A DNA stretch of 64,000 nucleotides, taken from NCBI RefSeq assembly GCF_016545825.1, contig NC_052621.1:6100199-6164198 (forward strand), read 5' to 3'. How positions within the stretch are numbered: the first letter of the stretch is position 1; each line of letters opens with the position of its first letter. Under the pieces are notes generated by a model. The model saw nothing but the letters and a program-made list of their open reading frames with translations. It was not told the origin of the DNA and did no database searches. Shown in pieces: positions 45,440 through 58,332 of the stretch. The position numbers and the translations under genes were made by a program. The DNA comes from Eucalyptus grandis (Eukaryota > Streptophyta > Magnoliopsida > Myrtales > Myrtaceae).

Positions 45440-45800
45440 TATAGTTGCATGCAAAGAGCCGGGAGATAAGACTAAGTAATCGAAATGCGAATGGAGTCCA
45501 GGTCATTGTCTAGCGTGTCAATTAATAAGTTTTTTTTTCTTGAGCACCCATCGAAAGAATTGGTTGTTTCTCGAGAACAAGTCCACAAGCAAACCTTCCC
45601 CCCTTCGTAGTTCGTTCCCATTTCTTGATGCTGTCATTCTTTTCTTTCTTTTTCTTTCGGGTATATACTAACCAGAGCCTTCTCGGCAGTAACGAGGCGA
45701 AATCTTTGCCCTTAATGGACAGAACCACCCCTTCCTACTGACTACATTCGGCGTCATCGCCATCTCTACTGCTGGACAATTTGGTCATTTAGAGAGAGAG

Positions 45801-45868
45801 AGAGAGAGATTAGTGTTGCTCAAGCCATTCACACAGAGAGAGATTAGTGTTGCTCAAGCCATTCACAC
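45801..45868. repeat. 34-bp perfect tandem duplication
   Basis: The unit AGAGAGAGATTAGTGTTGCT plus fourteen further bases occurs at 45801-45834 and again at 45835-45868. It is flanked by a GA tract on the left and a CT tract on the right, so the whole region can fold back on itself. Confidence 0.85.
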
Positions 45869-47096
45869 ACTCTCTCTCTCTACAAGCCAAGTTGGAGTTT
45901 TCTTTGGAGGAGATGGTCTTGACTTTCCCACTGTCGCTTTCCTCAGAAAACGTGGGGCAAAACGTTCTCACGGCGTTAGGTTGAGGAGCCTCTCAGGCCG
46001 GTCAAAACGAAGCTTCTTCGACCTTCTTTCCTCCGCTATTATAATATCCTCCGCCAGCAGAAAGCTACAGCGTAACAGCACGAAGAAACCAGCGCCTTCA
46101 TCTACAAGCTCTCGCTTTACTAAAGTTTGATGTTTCCCCCTTCTCTTGGACACGATAACTCAAACCGGGTCGCGATCAACTTGTGTACTTCGAGCTTGCA
46201 TGCATTGTCAGACGTACGATTATGCTGGCGGGCGCGTGCTATTTCGTTCAGACGCACCAGCTGAACGAAGGGTTATGGTTGCCGGTCAACACGTCTCGCG
46301 CCACGTCACGTGCTGTTGAAATTTTCTCGAAGTCAGGCGAGAGAGAGAGAGAGAGAGAGATGTTTATGGGAAGAAATTAGGTGGTTTAATGCCGACAAGA
46401 CGATTGTATTTATGTTTTGGGTGTTTATGATAGTTCAAGCATCGGATGTCCTTGTCCGGCCCAAAACTTCCAGGAAAAGACGACGCGACCCAGATGGACG
46501 CTCGCAATATTACACGCAGAAAAAACTAAACTGCTTGCGGTTCCACAAGAACAGTGCATTCACAGCCGCTTATATGGACCGAGACAAAACTCCTCCGGTC
46601 TGCAGATTTTTGTGGGTGGCCGGAGGGAGATGGCACATTGACTGGATCAATATGGTGGGACTCTTTCTGCAGCAAAAGAAAGAGGAAGGAAGGGCAGAGG
46701 AAGATCCCACAGTAGACCGTCGTCGGTCCAATTTCGTTCGTTTTGCAATGCTATGAAACAGGAGTAACCCGACAAACGGAAAGCGGTGCAAAAGTAATGG
46801 CTCGGCCTGTTCGGGTGCGAACCTGATTCTTGTTTTTTTGGCAGAAACATTCCGGTTGACAAAAGAATGGCAATCATCCCCTTTACATCTCGATGCAGCT
46901 TTATTGATGATTTCTCCGAAGAATACCAAAGGAAAGACTCTTGGCACCGAACTAAAACTGCTAACCCTATTCAAGTGAAGAACTGAATACAAGGATCAAA
47001 TATGGATTAAGTGGAAGAAGCCAAAAATAGAAAAGAATGAGGGTTAGTACAGGAAATATCAATGGCCGAACTAGTCGTATTTGCTTGCCCTGCCCA

Positions 47097-50000
47097 TCAT
47101 GGCCGTAGAGAAGCAAGATCTTCGAAAACTGTCTTAATGTCTGGCCTGTCGGACGCCGGAAGGATGCATCTCAGAGCCACCTGCAACATGTCATAGAGAT
47201 ATCTTGGCAAGTCCTCCTCCATGTCATATGCCTCCAGAATCCTTATGTCATAGCACTCATTGCTGCGGCCTTTTCCTTCCATCAACCTAACCCAATCCGT
47301 CAGGTCGACCACTCCCGGGTCGCCACAAATTATTTCCCCTGAACTTCTTCCAGTCAAAAGCTCCAACAATATGACCCCGAATGCATAGACATCACTCTTC
47401 AGTGATGGCCACGGTTTACTCGAGCTGGCAAATTCAGGTGGTCGGTAACCAAGGGCACCGGAGTTTAGTACCTGCTCGGTGGTACCACCCGGCGTCATTA
47501 TTCTGTGGAGACTGTAGTCCGTGACAACGGCATTGAAGTTTGGAGCTTCTAACAAGATGTTAGTTGACTTTAGGTTGCCGTGCGGTATTGCCTTCTCGTT
47601 ATGGAGGAAGTTCAAGCATCGCGCCACATCAACAGCAATCCGGAGCCTTGCATCTAGAGACAAGGGCGGTAGCTTCCTTGGGTCCTTCTCTGTTGCAAAG
47701 AACATAAAACATGTCATAGACTCATAGGTGTCTTAATCGATGCTAAGTAACATTCAATTGTTTTCAATTTTATCTTCAGTAGTATCTTGATCCACACCGA
47801 TAGGAATTTCCAGAGTGAAATGACAATGAACAATTTCGATTTCCAAATAGATAAAGATATATTATATATTGCCCAAACATAGAAAACTTCGATGTAAAAG
47901 CACCAACCCTTTGTATAACTAATAAAGTCATTCTACTCATCAGGTCCACTATGACTGTCTCTAGGACCAAAAGCCTAGCCAGGTGAAATATCATAATGCT
48001 CTAGCTTTTATTCATTTAACCAGATGGTTTGGGTGCTCTTCAGTGGATGACATGTCTTGACTCCTGATGACATATTCTATCTTTTCTAGAGATACACTTC
48101 ATTTGGAAATACTTCACTTGCAGAAGATCGTGCACATGGTAAGACAGCACTAGGAACTCCAAAGATGATTTTCTGACTAATCTCTCCCATAGACCCTAAG
48201 TTTAATGAGGATAGAGCATCATGCAAAGGGCGTTGCAGTTTATATAATTATAAAATAATCAAATCGAAAATGAACTTTCAACTTCTGCTTTTTTAAGCAA
48301 CAGTTTTTTACTGGTTTAAGCTTTAAAAATCATGAGCTAAAACACTGTCACACAGAACATATGTAACAATAACAAGATCACGGTAATGTTTGAATCACAT
48401 ATTGAAGATTCTCAAGTCAATCACAAAGATGGGATAAGGTTACCTTGAAGATAAAGGTCCAAGCTTGCTGCATTGATATAGTTAGATATGATCAGCTTTT
48501 CATGCTCCTTTGGTCCCCAGTAGTAACCCTGTATAGAAACTAGATTTGGATGTTTGATGCTCCCAAGTTTCTTGACTTCCTTAGCAAAGTCTTTCCTTCC
48601 TTTTGCTATCCCCTCCCTCAACCATTTGACAACCAAAATCCGGCCCGAATCAAGTGTTGCTTTACATGACGTTCCATGACAACTCCTTCCCATGACTTCT
48701 GCAGGAGCACGCGAAAGTTCTCCTGCTGTGAACATAAAGGACCCGTCAAATAGATGCAAGTCGCCATCTAACTTATCTGGAGAACCAACCCTGAGCACAC
48801 TGGGGCTCTCAGGCAGATACTGGTTGTTAGAAGGTGATGGATTTGAAGAAGACAACAGAGACATAGGAGAAGAAACCCATTCATCTTTTCTTTCAGGATG
48901 GCTAAGATTTTTACTCGCTTTTGCGACTGATGAATTCGATTCTGTTTGAGGTACAAAGCCCATCTGAGCAGGTGGCAGCTGATCTGGATTTAAAGTAACA
49001 GAAGACGATGGAGTCTCCAATATCTTTTGGGGAGATGACGCAGGATTGGCTGCAGAATCGCCCAGAGAATGGCCACTTTTCCCAATATTTCCTTTCAAAT
49101 CTTCACCTTCCTTTCGTTTTCTGCTGCGCGAGATAATGAAGCATAGAATAGCTATCATCCAGGCACCTCCAACCAAACCTGCAATAAGGGCAATCTTAAT
49201 AGCAGTTCTCAAACGATGTCCCCGAGGTCGCTCAATCCTGTCTGGAGGGCCTTCTGGAGATTTTGGTGAATAAGGAAAAACGAGCAAGAGTTTCCTGGAT
49301 GGAATGCTGAATCAGGAAATCTTCTCAAGTTTTCAGGCACAGTGCCTGAGAAATTATTGTGAGAAACATTAAATCCTTGAAGTTCATCAGGCAGATCATT
49401 AGGAAGGTCGCCTTCCAAGTAGTTGCGAGAAAGGTCCAGATATACTAAGTTGTGGAATCTGTCGATTTCCCGAGGGAGAGAGCCTCTTAATGAGTTATTT
49501 GACAGATCAATAATCGAAAGGCTGAAGTTCTGAGTGGAACCTACAGAAGAATTACCTAAATTTTCCTTAAGAGGGATTGAACCAGTGAAGTTGTTTCCCG
49601 ATAAGTTAAGATCAGTCAATTTGGTTGAGCTAAACAAACTTGGAAGAAGGGATCCACTAAGCTGGTTGAGGCTAAGATCTAATATTTTCAGTTCTGGATA
49701 TGTGCCTAAGACTTGGGGAAGAGTGCCCTCAATTGAGTTGCCCGAGATCTGGAAAGAAGTCAGTCTCAAAAATTGAGAAGTTTGGACAGGTAATGTTCCT
49801 GTCAATGAGTTGGAACTCAATTGAATGGCTTCCACGTAGTTACCCCAACTCTGTATTCGTGACACATTGCCTGAGAAAAAATTATTGCTCAAGTCTATTG
49901 TGGCACAATGCCCTACACTGATGGGTAATGCGCCCAACAGTCTGTTTGAAGATAAATTAAGCTTCTTCAGAGTTGCAGAGGTAATACTTCCAACTGGGCC

Positions 50001-51560
50001 TGCCAAGACGATTGAATTACATCAGAATGACCATAAGTACTATAATCAGATTCAGTTTTGTGAAGAATCTGAAAATCTCATATGCTAACTGTAACCTGTG
50101 TAGCACATAAAATATTGTGAAATAAACAACCAAATTGACATGGCACATCGGCTAATCACAATAAGCAAATTCAGATTTCGCCTTCGTTCCAGTGAGTGAT
50201 GTTAATCGAAAAATTTCTCACTTTGTGTCAATACATTATTGCATGGTAAGAGCAATGGCAATATAATAGAAACCACATCAGTGCTTTTAGAAAAATAGTC
50301 ATTTCAGAATATCATGCCTATTTCAAACTCCGTGAAAACATGCAGAGTGTGCCTCAAACAAAGTTACTTTTCCAAAATTATCCTGAAAAGTTGGTTATGG
50401 TACAACACATACCAAACATACAGTGAAAGCATTAGAAATTTAGGACAGTTTCTCCAATTTCTTTAAGTTTCAAAGGAGACGCGGAGACTTTTGAAATTGC
50501 CTAATATAAAAAAACTTCCAGTGGTTCCTTTAGATTTATGAGGGGTAAAAATCTAACAGATAAATGCTTATATATGTTTTCAGGAACATATGCTTGTCAT
50601 AGCTGAAGAAACATGTCATCTTCATTTGGCAAGAAATCTAGCTTCATTGTGGATCTAATCATTCCCTGCACAGAATGGTTCTGAATGGACAGAACGAAAC
50701 CAGGCAAAAGAATTTGGAGAAAGGCAGAACGAAACCAGGCAAAAGAATTTGGAGAAAGGCAATCGAACAGGAGTTGCATTAAATTGATGGATCTAGATAC
50801 CTTCAAGCTGGTTATCACTGAGATCCAGCTCAGCCAAAATCATAGAGCTCTCCAGTAACAGTGCCTGCGGTAAAGAACCCGACAACTGGTTGTTTCCGAG
50901 CCGGAGAATCCGAAGAGACACTACAAAGTTGAAGGAGGGTATTTTACCCACCAACTTATTGTTACTAGCATCAAACACCTCCAAACTGTCGAAAAACGGC
51001 ATCCCATCATGCGAGAAAAGCTCCCCTACTAAAGCATTGGAGCTAACATTCAGATAGCGAATCGAGGAGACAAAACTAGAATTACCAAGCACCAGGTCAA
51101 GCAAACCGGAGAGCTGATTATGGCTCAGATCGACGTACTCTATGTCGCCCAATACAGAGAGCAGCTTCGTGACATCCCCGGAAAATGCATTACCGTGCAA
51201 ATCTAAGTATCTCAATTGATCTAAGCCCGAGCTAATCTCTGAGACAATGCCTGTCAATTGGTTGTTAGATACTGACAAATTCTGGAGCATGGTGAGACCA
51301 GAAACAGCAACAAAGCCGAATTTTCCAGTCAGGCCCACATTGTCGAGGACAAGTGATGTGACATGACCTTCACTACACGTGACACCGTGCCAATTCTGCG
51401 GACAACCATTAGAGGCCAAGGACTTGGAATCCCATGAATCAAGAACTTGCCCTGAGGGGTCTCTCTGGAAACCTTTCTTGAGCTCCAAAAGCGCTTCCAA
51501 GTCCGACCGCGCAAGAGCATTGACCAAGAAGAGGCAGATAATCAAACATATCATCTGCAT
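47097..51560 (-). CDS. LRR receptor-like pseudokinase (At2g27060 type), with one-base frameshift
   Basis: Three exons, 51560-50801, 49999-48444 and 47689-47097. With one base restored the total is 2910 bases (969 residues). A signal peptide (MQMICLIICLFLVNALARS) precedes an LRR N-cap ending in CPQNWHGVTC, then a long LRR ectodomain, one transmembrane helix (KIALIAGLVGGAWMIAILCF), a Ser-rich juxtamembrane region and a kinase-like domain. The domain is probably inactive: the ATP lysine is present in VVKWLREG, but the catalytic loop reads HGNLKSTN (no HRD Asp) and the DFG position reads TDYS. The base is missing at about 49286, where CTCTTG replaces expected CTCTTTG in PGNS-LLVFPYSPKSP, near residue 491. 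As given, translation ends 26 codons later, leaving only the ectodomain. The ectodomain seems roughly 50 residues shorter than I recall for the Arabidopsis protein. The ligand is unknown. Confidence 0.92.
50691..50760. repeat. 35-bp perfect tandem duplication in the LRR gene intron
   Basis: The unit beginning AGAACGAAACCAGGCAAAAG occurs at 50691-50725 and 50726-50760 without mismatch, about 40 bases downstream of the exon 1 donor on the transcribed strand. Confidence 0.9.
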
Positions 51561-53270
51561 TCTGCATTCCTCGCTCCACGGTCCCCAGCTCTCCAAATTC
51601 CAGCTGCCAGCCGGCAAGGATCGACACACAGAAAGAGAACGAAGAGATTCTCAAAATGTGGCCCAAAAAAGGGAACTGATTGAGCAACGGATCGAACTTG
51701 GAACCGCAAAAAAGGGTCACCAAAGAAGATCAACCCGCAAAATGAGAGAATTTAAAAAAAAAAAAATACAGAAAAAAAGCAAGAAAACAAATAATTGGAA
51801 ACGGCCACGAGCTGGCCAAGTGAACGACCTGAAAGAATTAAAGCTAAAAGGTCTCCCAAAAAGAGAGCTTGAAAAGTGGACGAAATCCGGAATCTCTGAA
51901 GCTCAAGGACGCCCAGATCACGCCATTAAAAACCACCCTTTTTCTCCCAAAACTGTAAATCTAAAAGCAGCAGCAGTAGGCAATCATTGAGACAGAGGAG
52001 AGAAATGCCCATGATCCCACGTCTCCAGCAACACGGAGTCGACGGAAAAAGCAGGCCCCTTTACGAAGCGAACATGCAGAGGCCATGATGGGCGACTGCC
52101 GAAACCAAATCAAAGCTCGAGCTCTCGACAGTGGACACACACACGGAGTAGCAGTGCCAAAGGAGTGGAGGGCATAAGCGAGCAAGAAACCAAGACAAGA
52201 TGTCGACTTTTTCCGCAGCAAAAATTGGGTAGTTCAGGGAAAACGCGGTGGGACTGGGGGAGGAGTAGATGGATGGACTCTCGGTTCAAAAAAGAGGGAA
52301 TGCGAACAAGAGAGAGAGACAGAGAGTGAGAGAACAGGGGAGGGAGTGAGCCCACCAAATTAAAGTCTTCTTTTCCAGAGAGTTAGGTGGTGTGGGATTC
52401 TCTTCCCTTTAGCATAGGTGTGGAAAAAAGAGGAGATGGACACACATTGGTAAGAGTTTGTCTTGACTGCCAGCCGTGCCGAACCACTCAGCAATGCGAT
52501 GGACGTATTTTGGCCGACAGGACGGCGTACCGATTGCCTGCAGCAGGAGGCAAGTCATGTCGGTTTCGACGTACTCGAATCGCTTCGAAAGGCACCCGTC
52601 GATAAGATCCTAATTACAATCCATCTACTCGAGCGGCCGTGCTTACTCATGCTAAAACGATTGCATTAATGTCACCAATTCAGGATAGACCGACTCGGCT
52701 CGACTCGAACTGATGCGAGCTCCGAAGGGCACTTCCCAAGGTCAAGGTGCGATTCCCCCTCGGCCATTTCGTGGCCAAAGATGGTGAGACAGTGGGGGAC
52801 AGATTCAGCTTTGGGAAGTCTGTCTGGAGCGCTTGTAGTTTAAAATTCCAGGAGTTGGGACAGTGGGGCGTGGCGTTTGACTCGGGTACTCTTCTGCTCC
52901 GGATGATTTGAATAATGGTGTGGCATCAGTCAATTTGATAGTAATTAAATGGCTGTGATCTCAAGGTGAAGACTGATCCCTCGTGCATTACTATAATGCT
53001 CAGCTCGTGAGAGACAGATCAGAGCTCACTCCATCCGAGTCCGTCTCTTCTGCTCCTTCCCCACGAATTCCTCCCCACCAAAGAAGGGTTTTTAGGCCGC
53101 GTGCTTTCTCGAATCTGCGAAAAGCCCCTTTGCTTTACATACGCCAGCCATCATTTGCTTCGTGATTAGTGTGCTTGTGGGTTCAGATCTCCCTCGCCGG
53201 ACGACGGTCCCCAGGTCCCGACCCTCACGGCGGCATCCAGTGGCTGTGGCTGCTTGTATATCACATAAAG

Positions 53271-53830
53271 AGGGGTAATTCTTCAAAAAGTCTAAATTAC
53301 TGTGTAATGATCAATTTAGTTTTAGACCATTCAATTATACTAACTTAAACATAAACATTTTTAATGACTTACCAATTTAGTTTTTTTGGTTGATTTTGGC
53401 CAAAAGTTGAGGGAGTGAACACATTCTGCCACTCTACTAGTGTGGTTAGTGCTAACATGAAAAATATTCGTATTTAAAAAAAAAAAAATTCTTTTAGCTT
53501 GTGGCCAATACTCGACCATGACCAATGACTAACCATAGATGAGGGCCGGCAAGGGCATTCCATTGGGCGATTGTTGGCCATGGCTGAGTATTGTCCACAA
53601 GCCAAAGGTAAAGAAAAGGTTAAAAAAAAAAACTTATGCAAATTTATTCTCATCAATGACATCACAAAGATAACTAATGTCTACATCAGCAATTTCGATA
53701 TCACCAAAAAGTTTAGAATTAAATTGACTTAGTAAAAATATTTAGTACTAAGTTGGTAAGTTGTCAAAAGGTTTTAAATCAAATTGACTGTCATATAATA
53801 GGGTTAGCACTTTTCAGATAATTTTCCCTG
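53271..53830. mobile_element. Mutator-like long-TIR element, non-autonomous
   Basis: The left end (GGGGTAATTCTTCAAAAAGT) and the right end read on the other strand (GGGAAAATTATCTGAAAAGT) are imperfect inverted repeats. The similarity continues inward for more than 100 bases through TCAATTTAGTTTTAGACC / TCAATTTGATTTAAAACC and ACTTACCAATTTAG / ACTTACCAACTTAG. The core is another inverted pair around TAGCTTGTGGCCAATACTCG and its complement near 53585. There is no transposase and no clear exact target duplication (CATAAAGAG versus CATAGAGCA at best). Confidence 0.6.
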
Positions 53831-54173
53831 CATAGAGCATTGAAGTGATTTACATAGACAACTTGTCGGTTGGCCGAAATTTCCTGGCGATCTCAAGAGC
53901 GGTGAGGGAAAACGAACACCGAAGCGAACTTAGCACGCCATTATAAAACCCAACAAGATCTTGGACATGAATGAGAAAACAAGATTAGATTAGCATTCCA
54001 AACCTGTCGGCCAGTAATGAACAAAGGACGTACCAGATGAAGGACTTCGACTCATGGCCTTTTGGGTCTAAAGGCCCTTTTCAATGGGCTCGGCCCAGAA
54101 AATTTGGGATTCTTTCATCCTTCATGCTCAATGATCTGGGCCCAGCCCAATCAAAGGCTAAGAGCAACAGCCA

Positions 54174-54174
<1 letters not shown>

Positions 54175-54216
<42 letters not shown>
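54175..54216. repeat. (CT)n microsatellite
   Basis: An uninterrupted CT run of about 40 bases in the spacer between the LRR gene and the EIN3-like gene. Confidence 0.9.
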
Positions 54217-54218
<2 letters not shown>

Positions 54219-56779
54219 AGTAGACCTGCCCACTGGGGAATGGGCAGTCAAAAAGTTCAGTACAAAACCTAAAATTTGTTATCCAAATCCGTCCATGATT
54301 TCAAGTAACATTAATTTCCTCAAAAAAGTAATCGATTTACTCCAGTGCAAGATGAAATGTGCTCTGTTGAATCTGTGCTTCCGGCCGTCGTCATGATTGC
54401 AATTGATGGCGAGCTAACTCTACCACGACCCATGAAAGGTAAATCCCAATAAAGTTGAATCGCAAATGTTCCAGATGAGGCCTGAAATCACTCCCATCCT
54501 CAATTTTAATGCATGTAGAAAGATCTCTCTGAGGATCACATCGGAATTTAGTACCTTTGAAATTAAAAATGGGACCGGCGGTTCGTGTTTGGATAACCAT
54601 GGAATGGATAAACACGAAAAGGATCTTGGACACCAATGGGCAAAATAAATTAATTAAAAGAAAAGGGGAAAAGGGAAAAAAGATGCAATGATATTTATGT
54701 AATGAGAGGTCCCCATCTCAGAAAACGACAAGCCGCTTCGTGACAAACGACAGTGTAAATGCCGCGCGGGGCCCACTCAACACCCCATCCATACGGTCTT
54801 GCTGGATGGTCCCGAAAGTTCAAACGCATTCAATTGGCCTTTCCTTATCGTTTGACCCAAACCAAACGACACGAGTTGAGGGGGACCGCCATTCCGTGCT
54901 TTCGTGGGCCGAATGGGCTTTCGGCGCTTGACCCTCGACCCGGCCCATTTGGATGGGCTCTGGCTGATGTACGAGCCCATATGGGACCCAGCATTGTCCC
55001 TTGTTGGATGATGATTGTACGGGGAATATTATGAGAGTTAGTGCTAGTCGTGTCGCGTCGTGTCGTGTCGCGAGCAGCCATCAGAATTCAACCAAAGCCA
55101 GCCGAGTGACTAGTTCAAGCTAGTTCAATCTCAATACGGCTCTGAGAATATTGATAGAAATTATTGTGACTAGACTTCTTACTGAGACAACTTTGAATTC
55201 GCATCTCTCTGGCTTTTTTCCTCTTTTTTATAGGAATAAAATGAATCACTAGCTTTCTAATTAATTAAGGAAACTCTAAGATTTTTTAATGTATATATGT
55301 ACTTGTATTATGCACAATCAATTTTTTAAAATTAGACTTATCAAAATAGGTCATATAACTATTTCTTAATCCATATCTAATAATTTAAATTATTGTATGG
55401 GTTAGTCATGTTTAGTAAATAGGTCATAAATGGGTTTAGAATGGTAAATCTCAAAACAATATAAATATTAAATTTGTCAACAACTTATATTCAATTCACC
55501 TCTCTAATTCCTTTTTCATTATCTCTTGACATTTTTTGCTCTTGCACTCACCCACTCCATGCTCTCATTTCAATTTGGGCAAGAGTTTTCCTAAGATATT
55601 TCAACAATATGGATCGGGTTGGTATAGGTTGTGTATGGATTGAGTCAAGTATGAGTTTTTGGATTTATATTGCATGGAAATTGGTCAAAACAAGTTATAT
55701 GGATCAATTTGGATTGAACCATTTTTGATCTAACTCAACTCATCCGTTTGAGAACCAGTCTATCCACAATCTCATATGTATTTTCTAAATTAAGCAAACT
55801 ATAGGACCCTAAATGAATAGTGTAATAAAAAGAAAAAGAACCGTTGACCTTTATTCTAGTTCTTTTTTAGTTGCGTTCGGGAATCCCCGACGATGTGCAT
55901 GCACCAAAAACAACTCAGCGTCTCGTTGAAGATGCCATGTGGTTGCACCCAAAAAAAAACGTTGACCTTGATTCCAGCTATCTTTAATTGAAAAGTGCAT
56001 AATTGAACTAGTCTCCTCCTACGGCAACTATATACTATCGTTTCGAATGTGTGATGTCGCGTTTCTTCATGGAAAAAAAAAACATTTACCAAGCGCGACG
56101 AGTTTGGAGAAAAATGTTATTTGGAACATGATGTAACGGATCGATCAAAAGCCAGTTATCGAGGCGGGTCGCGGGAGATGCCTCGATTGCTGAAGGAAGG
56201 GAGCTAGTGAAAGAAGCTAGATCGACAATAATTAATGAGTGATGAGAGAGGATCGAGCCCGTTACAGGCGGGAGAATAATTATGGAAGTCAAATAGTTGT
56301 ATGACAAAAATTAAAAAGAATAAATAGGATGACGTGTAGTAGGTCATCATCAATGACTCATTCTTATTTCATAATGGTGAGGACTTAATTAACGATATGC
56401 AAAAGAATCAGGAACTACCCGAAACCAAATCGGACCGGTCTAGTATATATTTTGATAATAATTTGAGATTATTTTGTGCATTGCGAACAACTTGAATCAA
56501 ATTAGCGTGAACTTGGTGGCAAAACTGAATTTGTCTATGTGTTTCCTCACCTTTTAGCCAAACATATATAATTTGTTTAATAAAATGTTTCTAAGAAACA
56601 ATATGTTTGAACTTAAATGGCATGCTTTATGTTAAGATCAAATCAATTCATGTGAGTTTATTTCATTCATTTCACACATTTTGGAATGATTTTTGTATGC
56701 ATCTGGTTTCAAGTTCAACTATAATTTTTCAAGAATTAAAAAGGATTTTGGAAATTGTAATTTTAGTCAGATTCCAGGT

Positions 56780-56892
56780 GGGTCAATAGAATTAATGGAC
56801 GGTTCTTGGTTCTAATTTTTTGAAACCAGTTCTTAATGGCCGGTTTCTAGTTCTACGGTGGAAATCGTCCACCCGACCATGCTCACCCCTAG
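56780..56892. mobile_element. Isolated hAT-like right terminus
   Basis: The plus strand ends GACCATGCTCACCCCTAG, so the complementary strand starts CTAGGGGTGAGCATGGTC. This matches the terminal TAGGGGTGAGC of the 26.6-kb hAT element, and the interior again has GGTTCT/GGTTTC-type subterminal repeats. No matching left end was found nearby, so this is probably a truncated copy. Confidence 0.45.
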
Positions 56893-58284
56893 ATTTAATG
56901 ATCTTTTTAAAAATAAAAAAAATCAGACATTTATTTTTGATTCAACAAGTACAATAATGGAAATTTCCAAATCGTGAAAATTTTGTATTTTATTTCAGCT
57001 TACACAGATTTAGGAACTCCACCTCCCAAGCCATAGAGCTGACCATCCGAGTCAATTATATGCCAAGAATGATTGAATCATTTTTTTTTTTTTATCAATA
57101 TGTAATTGATTTTCTTCGAGACAACAACAAGTCGGCATCGTCACTACTAAAATTCTCGTGCGATAATAAGGCCTCGACGCATACGACTTTTTTGTGTGTA
57201 TTTGTGGAAATAAAGTCTGTGATGGGGACAAGATAGTTCTGGCTCGTGTGTGATCAATCTCAATGTGTCACAACTTCACCTAACTCCAACATAAAGCTAA
57301 CGTTACCACACACAAAAAGGAGACCTTTGGAGACAATCTAAGATGAGGCAACGGTCCCTAAAATCGTCTAGTTTCCCGATTACGAATCTAAATTAGCATA
57401 ACGAATAAGATACATTCTATAGATTATTATGATTAATGCGGAAATTACAACAAAATTAAAACCTAGAAGAATAAGAGGTTACACAGACTTACGTGGGAAA
57501 ACCAACCCATGGGCAGAAGAGAAGCAACTTCCATTAAGAAAATTCATAAATTACAAAGGGCAGCTCAAAAAGATTTTAAGATTCTTTCCTATCTCTCTTT
57601 AAATCAAGTAACTCGAATTTATACTGCTCCATGCTAAGTGAACTGCGCCCTAGTACCCCTGCCGATGACCCGAGCCCTCCGCTACCAATACTAAAGTCGG
57701 ATCGTCACAAATTTTTAATTTTGTCCGATTGCCCCAAACAGAATTCTAGACAAACTTCACGCGTACGCCTCTTAATTAGATTAATGCTTGCTAATCTCGT
57801 GTCTCATTTCACCTGAAAGGGAAAAAGAGGAAAATGAAAAGAGATAAAGGCAAACCCTTTCGAGTGTGATATAGACCTACCCTCAGATGCAACGCCTTTT
57901 CCACTGCATGTCTCCGGGAGAAAAGAACCTAAAAAAAGGTAGCAAAGTGACAAAAGGCAAAAGACCCCCGTTATTTTAATTTATATTTTGGTAATAAATA
58001 AATAATAAAAAAGACCCCCATTATTGATCCTAGAGAGAAGAGGATTCAGGAAGAACGATTAAAATAAACAATAATAAAGAAAAGATCATCGCCAAGAAGC
58101 GACAGAGATCGACAAACGCTATCACCAGGTGCACCTCCTCCGCTCGAAAGAACAAACTGGGCGGTGGCCCCTGCGCTTTTACCAAGAACTGAAAAATCCA
58201 GTAATTATCTTCTGAGCTCCCGCCCTTTGTTTTAATTAATCTGAACCTTTTGCTTGCGGAAAGATGCAAAACGAGACAACTAAA

Positions 58285-58332
58285 CAGAGCACTAATAGTC
58301 CAAAAAAAAAAAAAAAAAAACAGAGCACTAAT
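58285..58332. repeat. Poly(A) insertion flanked by a 12-bp direct repeat
   Basis: CAGAGCACTAAT at 58285-58296 is repeated exactly at 58321-58332. Between them lie AGTCC and a run of about 19 A. This is the footprint expected of a severely 5'-truncated LINE-mediated retroposition in which little more than the tail was inserted. Confidence 0.6.

Larger units (their letters stand above)
44561..47096. other. Spacer between NHL13-like and LRR pseudokinase genes
   Basis: NHL promoter, then a gene-free stretch with short simple repeats. Open frames around 45130-45336 (with an Asp run), 45813-46130 and 46310-46756 have no ATG at the annotated starts or no family resemblance. It contains a GA microsatellite and a 34-bp tandem duplication. 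Confidence 0.5.

Noticed and set aside
57420..57600. Possible Copia-type LTR fragment
   Set aside because: Only one familiar phrase (TTACACAGACTTACGTGG) was seen; no paired LTR, primer-binding site or coding remnant supports a firm call.
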